This document shows positions 58,131-64,000 of a stretch of DNA of 64,000 nt, piece by piece. Positions within the stretch are counted from its first letter, which is position 1, and every line of letters starts with the position of its first letter. A program made the translations under genes and the position numbers. The DNA is from Melghirimyces algeriensis (GTDB lineage: Bacteria; Bacillota; Bacilli; Thermoactinomycetales; DSM-45169), in assembly GCF_900182565.1 (NCBI RefSeq), contig NZ_FXTI01000003.1, positions 124,001-188,000 of the forward strand, written 5' to 3'. The notes beneath the pieces were generated by a model. It was not told the origin of the DNA, searched no databases, and was given only the letters and a program-made list of their open reading frames with translations.

Positions 58131-59406
58131 GTATCCAGAGTTAAATGAAACGCTCTATTATGAACAACTTCCCAATGGTTTGAAGGTATATCTGCTTCCC
58201 AAGTCCAATTACAACAAGACCTATGCAACGTTTACGACGAAATATGGCTCGATTGACAATCATTTTGTCACTCCTGAAGGAGAGGAGATACAGGTTCCGG
58301 ACGGAATTGCTCACTTCCTGGAGCATAAAATGTTTGAGGAGCCGGATGGAGATGTCTTTAGCAAGTTTTCCAACCAAGGGGCCTCGGCCAACGCGTTTAC
58401 CAGTTTTGAACGGACGGCGTATCTCTTTTCCTGTACGGAAAATGTAGAGAAAAATCTTGCCACACTGATTGATTTCGTTCAGAACCCCTACTTTACAGAT
58501 CCGTCTGTCGAAAAGGAAAAAGGGATTATTGCTCAGGAAATCCGTATGTATGAAGATAATCCCGATTGGCGTTCTTATTTCGGGTTGATTGCAGCGATGT
58601 TTAAAAACCATCCGGTTCGCATCGATATTGCGGGAACGGTGGAATCAATCGCTAAAATCAACAAGGAAACGCTTTATACATGCTATAACACGTTTTATCA
58701 CCCCAGCAATATGCTGTTGTTTGTGGTAGGGCCTATTGATCCGGAGGCAATTATCCAGCAGATTCGCCAGAATCAAACAGGCAAGACATATACAAAAAAG
58801 GGAGAAATACGGCGTATCTATCCCGATGAACCGATGTCGGTAGATCAAGAAGTGGCAGATGTTCAATTGTCCGTCGGAATATCCAAATGCCTGTTCGGTT
58901 TTAAGGAAAACCGTATTGGTCTGAGTGGGGAAAAGCTCATTCGTCAGGAGTTGGAGACGGAAATTATGCTGGAGGCCATTTTCGGCCAGGGAACGGATTT
59001 GTATCAGTCCTTGTATGATCAGGGCCTGATTGATGACCATTTTGGATATGATTACAGCCTGGAAAACGGTTATGGCTTTTCGGCAATAGGTGGAGATACT
59101 TCCGATCCGGACACTCTTCTTCAACGGATTCAAAAAGAATTGCCACAAATCGTTGAGAGAGGTATTCCGGATGAAGTGATTGAACGCATTCGTAAGAAGA
59201 AGCTGGGGGGGTATCTTCGTTCTTACAATTCTCCGGAATGGATAGCCAATCAGTTTACGCGTTTTCAATTTAACGATATGGATCTGTTCAGTGTGATTCC
59301 ACAATTGGAAAAACTAAACTCGGAAGACGTAAACAAACGCCTGAAAGAGCATATCGACTGGGATCGTTTTGCAGTTTCCATTGTCCGTCCGTTGGATGGG
59401 GAGTAG
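58117..59406 (+). CDS. ymfH: M16 zinc peptidase YmfH (EF-P modification-associated)
   Basis: 429 aa. The zinc-binding HxxEH is present in GIAHFLEHKMFEEPDG, with the distal Glu in EKEKGIIAQEIRMYEDNP. Overlaps ymfF by 14 bases, forming the expected active/inactive M16 pair. ATG 58117 follows AAAGGAGGGAACGAAA. Followed by a terminator before ymfI. Confidence 0.93.
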   Translation: MEKIEYPELNETLYYEQLPNGLKVYLLPKSNYNKTYATFTTKYGSIDNHFVTPEGEEIQVPDGIAHFLEHKMFEEPDGDVFSKFSNQGASANAFTSFERTAYLFSCTENVEKNLATLIDFVQNPYFTDPSVEKEKGIIAQEIRMYEDNPDWRSYFGLIAAMFKNHPVRIDIAGTVESIAKINKETLYTCYNTFYHPSNMLLFVVGPIDPEAIIQQIRQNQTGKTYTKKGEIRRIYPDEPMSVDQEVADVQLSVGISKCLFGFKENRIGLSGEKLIRQELETEIMLEAIFGQGTDLYQSLYDQGLIDDHFGYDYSLENGYGFSAIGGDTSDPDTLLQRIQKELPQIVERGIPDEVIERIRKKKLGGYLRSYNSPEWIANQFTRFQFNDMDLFSVIPQLEKLNSEDVNKRLKEHIDWDRFAVSIVRPLDGE

Positions 59407-59413
59407 AGGAGTT

Positions 59414-59443
59414 CAAAGACGTGCCGAACAGGCGCGTCTTTGT
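59414..59443 (+). terminator. Terminator after ymfH
   Basis: CAAAGACGTGCC pairs with GGCGCGTCTTTG, one mismatch/wobble, then TTC. Confidence 0.8.
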
Positions 59444-59464
59444 TCATGATACATAGGGAGAAGG

Positions 59465-60226
59465 ATGAAAATGGATCGAACATTATCGGAAGAAATTGCA
59501 CTTGTATCTGGTGGAAGTCGGGGAATAGGTGCCGCAATCGCCCGATCATTGGCTGATGCCGGTGCCGATGTGGCCTTAACTTATCTGCGGTCAAATTCAA
59601 AAGCGGAAGAAATTGTAAAATATTGTCGTTCCCAGGGGGTACGTTCCTATGCATATTGCTCCGATGTTCGTTCCCGCCGGGATGTGAAACAGGCAGTGGA
59701 AGCGGTTCGAAATGATTTGGGAGAACCTACACTTCTGATACATAACGCAGGGGTTTCGGGAGAAAGTCTTCTGTTTCAGGATGTAACGGATAAGGAATAC
59801 GATCAATTAATGGATACTCATGTTCGTGGAGCATATCACTTGATCCAGGAAGTCTTGCCGAAGATGGTGTCCAGACGATTTGGAAGAGTGATTCTGATTT
59901 CTTCCATTTGGGGAGAGTCGGGTGGAGCAGGGGAAGTGATTTACTCTTCCGCCAAGGGTGCGATCAATGGAATGACGCGGGCATTGGCCAAGGAGGTTGC
60001 TCCTTCGGGTATTACGGTAAATGCTGTCGCACCTGGAGCTGTAGGGACAGATATGCTGAATCGACAATTATCTGAAGAAGATCAATACGCACTTTCCGGG
60101 CTAATTCCCATGGGGCGCTTGGGGAAACCGGAGGAAATCGCTTCTTTTGTTCAATGGCTTTGCCGTAAGGAAACGGCTTATGTTACCGGACAGATTTTTC
60201 ATGTGAATGGAGGTTGGTATCCGTAA
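59465..60226 (+). CDS. ymfI: EF-P 5-aminopentanone reductase (SDR) YmfI
   Basis: 253 aa short-chain dehydrogenase: cofactor motif VSGGSRGIGAAIARSL, NAGVS, the catalytic Ser and YxxxK in VIYSSAKGAINGMTRALAKE, where the Tyr-x-x-x-Lys reads Y-S-S-A-K. In B. subtilis YmfI reduces the 5-aminopentanone on elongation factor P to 5-aminopentanol. The cluster context makes this more likely than FabG. Confidence 0.9.
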   Translation: MKMDRTLSEEIALVSGGSRGIGAAIARSLADAGADVALTYLRSNSKAEEIVKYCRSQGVRSYAYCSDVRSRRDVKQAVEAVRNDLGEPTLLIHNAGVSGESLLFQDVTDKEYDQLMDTHVRGAYHLIQEVLPKMVSRRFGRVILISSIWGESGGAGEVIYSSAKGAINGMTRALAKEVAPSGITVNAVAPGAVGTDMLNRQLSEEDQYALSGLIPMGRLGKPEEIASFVQWLCRKETAYVTGQIFHVNGGWYP

Positions 60227-60300
60227 TCTTTTTGTATAAAGTGGAGGATTTTAAATCATATTATCTGTAGAAGACATTATCCGGACAAGGAGGATGATCC

Positions 60301-60555
60301 ATGTCGGTCCTGAGTAATTTCGGGGATTGGAAAAATTTCCTAAATGAGCGTGTGGAACAAGCTCAATCACTGGGTATGGATAAAGATACCATCACGGATG
60401 TAGCTTATCAAATTGGAGATTATTTAGCCAAGGAAATTGACCCCAAGAATGAACAGGAGCGTTTATTGAAGGAATTGTGGGATGCTGCGGATGAAGAGGA
60501 ACAGCGAACAATGGCTTCATTAATGGTCAAGCTGGTTCATGGAGGTCAACAATAA
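60301..60555 (+). CDS. ymfJ: DUF3243 protein YmfJ
   Basis: 84 aa, ATG 60301 after AAGGAGGATGATCC. SVLSNFGDWKNFLNERVEQA and VAYQIGDYLAKEIDPKNEQE match DUF3243. Function unknown; conserved between ymfI and ymfK in Bacillales. Confidence 0.93.
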   Translation: MSVLSNFGDWKNFLNERVEQAQSLGMDKDTITDVAYQIGDYLAKEIDPKNEQERLLKELWDAADEEEQRTMASLMVKLVHGGQQ

Positions 60556-60557
60556 TC

Positions 60558-60603
60558 TTAAAAGAATGAAGCATCCTTTACAAAGGGTGCTTCATTCTTT
60601 TAA
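60558..60603 (+). terminator. Terminator after ymfJ
   Basis: AAAAGAATGAAGCATCC pairs with GGGTGCTTCATTCTTTT. Very strong stem. Confidence 0.93.
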
Positions 60604-60730
60604 GATTTGGATAAGCCTTCGGGGTTCGATTCTGAAGCGACATATGGTATACTATTAGACAAATTTGCAAAGCATGTACAAAGTTTACTTACACTTTGGC
60701 AGACGGCACTTTAAAAGGGTGTGTACATAT

Positions 60731-61504
60731 ATGGGCGGACACGACTGGTACCTTGAATACCAAATTCATAAAAATCGACCTGGTTTGTTAGGTGATATCG
60801 CCTCTCTTCTCGGAATGCTTTCTGTCAATATTCTGACAATAAACGGTGTTGAACACAAGAGAAGAGGAATGCTACTGAATACCGATGACCGGGAAAAAAT
60901 CCATGCGTTAAAGCATATTCTGAATCGCGTGGACAATATCACTGTAACTGCACTTCGCCCTCCCACCCTAATGGATCGCATGGCGGTTCGGCACGGTCGC
61001 TATCTCGATCGGTGTTTGGAAGATAAAAGAACCTATCGGTTTACCCGTGAAGAGCTCGGTCTGTTAGTCGACTTTTTGGCTGAGTTGTTCAAATATAAAA
61101 GACATCAATTGATCGGGATACGCGGAATGCCCAGAGTGGGTAAGACAGAGTCCCTGGTAGCAGCAAGTGTTTGTGCCAACAAACGATGGACATTTGTTTC
61201 ATCCACCCTGCTCAAACAGACGATTCGAAAACAGTTGGCTGATGATGAAATGAATGCTGACAATGTTTATATCATTGATGGAATCGTTTCAACATTGCGG
61301 TCATCGGAGCGCCATCACATGCTTGTTCAGGAAATTTTGCGAATGGATGCTACCAAGGTAATTGAACATCCGGATATCTTTGTTCAAAACACGGAGTATG
61401 AGTTAAACGACTTTGACTATATCATTGAGTTGCGTAATGATCCGGATGAAGTGATCAACTATGACATGTTGAAAGAGGACATGGCGGCCTTTGATATGGG
61501 ATAG
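60731..61504 (+). CDS. ymfK: DUF3388 protein YmfK
   Basis: 257 aa from ATG 60731, AAAGGGTGTGTACATAT upstream (the frame opens at 60665). An ACT-like N-terminus (YQIHKNRPGLLGDIASLLGM) is followed by a P-loop-like GMPRVGKTESLVAASVCANK and LADDEMNADNVYIIDGIV. Conserved in the ymf cluster; function unknown. Confidence 0.92.
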   Translation: MGGHDWYLEYQIHKNRPGLLGDIASLLGMLSVNILTINGVEHKRRGMLLNTDDREKIHALKHILNRVDNITVTALRPPTLMDRMAVRHGRYLDRCLEDKRTYRFTREELGLLVDFLAELFKYKRHQLIGIRGMPRVGKTESLVAASVCANKRWTFVSSTLLKQTIRKQLADDEMNADNVYIIDGIVSTLRSSERHHMLVQEILRMDATKVIEHPDIFVQNTEYELNDFDYIIELRNDPDEVINYDMLKEDMAAFDMG

Positions 61505-61528
61505 GCAATGTAATCAGGGGGTGTACAT

Positions 61529-62677
61529 ATGTTAGGTATTGGAGCTCAATTGAAAGAGGTTCGGGAGAAAAACGGATTTACGTTGGAACAGGTGCAGCGG
61601 AGCACTAAAATTCATGTTGAATACTTGCGTGCTTTGGAAAATGATCAATTTGAATTGTTGCCCAGCCCTTTTTATGTCCGGGCATTTTTGAGAACTTATG
61701 CTCACAGTTTGGGACTGGATGCCGCTCCATTATTGGATCGGTATGAACGGTTGGTATCCGGAAGTACAGGGGGCGGTCAACCGTCCGGAAAAAAAAGGGC
61801 TGGGCAGCATCCTTACCAAAATCGTCAGCAGATGGGGCGAAGAAACGTCTCTCAACCCAGTCAGCCGACTACACCGACAGGGATGGATCAATCCTTCAAC
61901 CAAGCAGCGCCTCAAACTCCGAAGCAATCGATGGAGGGGACAAGCCGTCATCGGACAATCCCCCATCAAACCAATCCCCAACAATCGGCTGTTGGAAAAC
62001 ACTCTCAAACCCTGAGGAATCCCCGACAGTCATCTAAGTTGGAATCCATTCCAGAGAAAAAAAGAGAAACGCAGAGTGAAGCGCCTAAACAGGAAAATCT
62101 GGAACAGACATTTACTCCGAGAAAAGTATCATTGGAGGTGAAAAAAGGCAGGGAAGAAGAAAAGGGGAAGTCCAAAAAGAGTGGGACTCGAAAATGGTTG
62201 GTTCGCATCGCTGCTGTTGGAGCCTTGGTTCTGCTTTCCGGCGGAGCATATATCGTTGTGACCAATGAGAATACCACAACGCAGAGTGCAGATTCCGGAA
62301 AGGAGCAAAGTGATAAAAAAGGCGTCGATTCCGCCGGAAACAATGCTCAGGCCGATGCCTTGGACGCCCCCAAGCTGAAAGTTGTGGAATCGGGTGAGGA
62401 CTTGGAAGGGGATCTCTACGCTCTGGAGGATGCTGAAAAGCTTAAGGTACAGATTAAAGCAACCAAAGGTGACACCAACATTCGATTTGGGAAAAAGCCA
62501 AATGAAGTAGATGAATCTTATGAAATCAAAGTGGGACAACAGAGAACATTGCCTTATGACAAGTTTGTATGGTTTCGTCTCACAAAACCATCCAATGCCC
62601 AGATTAAAGTAAACGATCAAGAGATTGATACAAAAGCTCAGGATGTACCCAGAAGCTATCGTATCACGGTGAAGTAA
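61529..62677 (+). CDS. rodZ: RodZ-like protein (HTH_25, TM, DUF4115)
   Basis: 382 aa. N-terminal HTH (GAQLKEVREKNGFTLEQVQR, PFYVRAFLRTYAHSLGLD), a long Gln/Pro/Ser/Thr linker (about 85-215), a membrane helix (WLVRIAAVGALVLLSGGAYI) and an extracellular DUF4115 beta-domain (ALEDAEKLKVQIKATKGDTN). RodZ connects MreB with the elongation machinery. Corresponds to B. subtilis ymfM by position. Confidence 0.92.
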   Translation: MLGIGAQLKEVREKNGFTLEQVQRSTKIHVEYLRALENDQFELLPSPFYVRAFLRTYAHSLGLDAAPLLDRYERLVSGSTGGGQPSGKKRAGQHPYQNRQQMGRRNVSQPSQPTTPTGMDQSFNQAAPQTPKQSMEGTSRHRTIPHQTNPQQSAVGKHSQTLRNPRQSSKLESIPEKKRETQSEAPKQENLEQTFTPRKVSLEVKKGREEEKGKSKKSGTRKWLVRIAAVGALVLLSGGAYIVVTNENTTTQSADSGKEQSDKKGVDSAGNNAQADALDAPKLKVVESGEDLEGDLYALEDAEKLKVQIKATKGDTNIRFGKKPNEVDESYEIKVGQQRTLPYDKFVWFRLTKPSNAQIKVNDQEIDTKAQDVPRSYRITVK

Positions 62678-62712
62678 GTTGAGTGATTAATGAATGGCAG
62701 GAGGTGGGCCGG

Positions 62713-63879
62713 GTGTCGAGTCATATCGGTTATCGGCTCAGGCAAGCTCGCGAATCCTGGGGTCTTTCCCTGGAAGAGATGGAACAATATACCCGGATTT
62801 CTGCCACAGACTTAAACGCGCTGGAGTCGGGTGATTTTGATCGTATTTCTAGTCCATACTATATTCGGATATATCTAAGAACTTATGCTAAGACTTTGGG
62901 ATTGGATTCTCGTGAGATTGTAAATGAATATCGTCAAACGGTGGGAGGGAGTGCTACATTGAGTGGCGGTGGTACTCCCTTTGGCCAAGGAGGAACGCAG
63001 GAGAGATCTCATGTTCCTTCCCGTCGATCCAGAAAAAAGGCCCAGACGCCTCCTGTAGAAATGATGAACCATTCCAGAGAAGGTCAGGAGTCAACGTTGA
63101 CGAGCCGTTTTCGCAGACAAAGAAAAGATGCATCTTCTGTGATCGATGGTAACAATCCATCTGCTTTAAATTCCATGGCAGAAGAAGGATCTCGCAAAGT
63201 CAGTATGCCTCCGGACATGCCAGAGCCCCAAGAATTGGGTTTGTCGCCTCAAGATGCGATGAAGGGTGAAAATACTCCAGACAGTAAAGAGGAGAAGGCG
63301 GTACAGCGACAGGATCACGCTGAAACAGCGCAGCCTGTACATATCGGAAGCCGGAGTGAAAGAAGAAAGAAGAAAAAGAACAAGCAAACCGACAGTAAGT
63401 GGGGTACGTGGTATACGCGCTTTTTGCTTTTGATGACGATCCTTTTGATTCCTGCAACGATCTATGTCTTTTATTTATATTATACAGAAGAGCCCCCTCA
63501 ATCGGTTGAGGGGAAAACACAGAAAGAAGAAAAAGAGAGCAAAAAGGAAAGCTCACAGTCATCTGAGCCAATTCTCACTCCTGTGCAGACAGGTGGAAAA
63601 GAAACAGATTACTACGAGCTGACCAATGCGGATGAAATAGAGCTCAACATTAAGGCAAAAGAGGAAAGTCAGTTTCAGATCCGTAAGCAAGAGGTGGGAG
63701 ATGAGTTAAAGGAAGGGCTGCTCAAAAAAGGCGGATCGTTCTCTTATAAGTATGATAAAGGAGACGATATTTATTTGGAGTTGGAGTCAGCATCTTCTGC
63801 TGCAGTGACCGTTAATGGAAAAAAAGTGAAAACATCATATGATCATAAAAAGTTGATTCATATTGCATTGATACAATGA
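62713..63879 (+). CDS. Second RodZ-like paralogue
   Basis: 388 aa from GTG 62713 (AGGAGGTGGGCCGG). Same architecture: HTH (GYRLRQARESWGLSLEEMEQ, PYYIRIYLRTYAKTLGLDSR), polar linker with basic patches, TM (FLLLMTILLIPATIYVFYLY), and a short C-terminal beta-domain (LTNADEIELNIKAKEESQFQ). Tandem duplicate in which the linker has diverged completely while HTH and C-domain are recognisably related. Confidence 0.9.
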   Translation: MSSHIGYRLRQARESWGLSLEEMEQYTRISATDLNALESGDFDRISSPYYIRIYLRTYAKTLGLDSREIVNEYRQTVGGSATLSGGGTPFGQGGTQERSHVPSRRSRKKAQTPPVEMMNHSREGQESTLTSRFRRQRKDASSVIDGNNPSALNSMAEEGSRKVSMPPDMPEPQELGLSPQDAMKGENTPDSKEEKAVQRQDHAETAQPVHIGSRSERRKKKKNKQTDSKWGTWYTRFLLLMTILLIPATIYVFYLYYTEEPPQSVEGKTQKEEKESKKESSQSSEPILTPVQTGGKETDYYELTNADEIELNIKAKEESQFQIRKQEVGDELKEGLLKKGGSFSYKYDKGDDIYLELESASSAAVTVNGKKVKTSYDHKKLIHIALIQ

Positions 63880-63904
63880 GGCTCCTGAATACGGGAGCCT
63901 CATT
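63875..63904 (+). terminator. Terminator-like hairpin after the second rodZ gene
   Basis: AATGAGGCTCC pairs with GGGAGCCTCATT, overlapping the stop codon; the T-tract is weak. Bases 63905-64000 show no feature. Confidence 0.65.
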
Positions 63905-64000
63905 GATAGTCGATTTATTTTTAAGAGAGACTCTCTCGAAAGTTTAATCAATTTTTGATACCATAATCATACGGAATGGGGATTTGTATAACTGAGTTCC

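Overview
Organism. The window comes from an endospore-forming, low-to-moderate GC Gram-positive of the Bacillales; protein style and gene order fit a Thermoactinomycetaceae-like genus, but no rRNA is present to settle this. The evidence is a conserved chromosomal backbone also known from Bacillus: mlpA end, dut, ymxH, dpaA-dpaB (spore dipicolinate), asd-dapG-dapA (lysine/diaminopimelate), rnjB, and, after an interruption, tepA-ylzJ-spoIIIE, a nucleoside ABC transporter, ymfF-ymfH-ymfI-ymfJ-ymfK and two rodZ-like genes.

Layout. 1-7783 is backbone. 7772-40273 is a complete-looking 32.5 kb siphovirus-type prophage integrated exactly at the 3' end and terminator of rnjB, flanked by a 78/79-bp repeat (61 bp identical). 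It runs: integrase, ImmA-like protein and CI-like repressor (leftward); a two-operator genetic switch; Cro-like protein, antirepressor and small early genes; a putative annealing protein, replication initiator and DnaC-like loader; a broken cytosine methyltransferase and a PP-loop enzyme; many tiny overlapping genes; the late activator ArpU; then HNH, terminase, portal, protease, capsid, connectors, tail proteins (with a programmed -1 frameshift), tape measure, Dit, Tal, holins and amidase. Between lysis genes and attR lies an accessory (moron) segment: a YonT-like small basic membrane peptide with a candidate antisense promoter, a small membrane protein, a HTH protein, a four-TM protein with a long S/T/N/Q/P repeat linker and C-terminal HTH, and a lipoprotein.

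40274-47900 is a second accessory region: a hicB relic, a sucrose PTS cassette (regulator, EIIBC, sucrose-6-phosphate hydrolase) with three TGnAATCGATTnCA-type operators, a decayed and an intact YitT-family gene, and small AbrB-like, zinc-finger and DUF1259 genes. 48105-63905 returns to backbone, with a promoterless-looking but strongly structured noncoding region at 56515-56780 that resembles an IS200/IS605-type right end or omega-RNA without its nuclease gene.

Most noteworthy: the putative type I toxin-antitoxin and membrane-HTH module (37.4-39.3 kb), the orphan structured RNA (56.5-56.8 kb), the two-operator phage switch (10.3-10.75 kb), the prophage att and integrase arm sites, the gpG/gpGT frameshift, and several decayed genes (C5 methyltransferase, tnpB, hicB, yitT). 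No function was confirmed by database search; all assignments are from reading the sequence.
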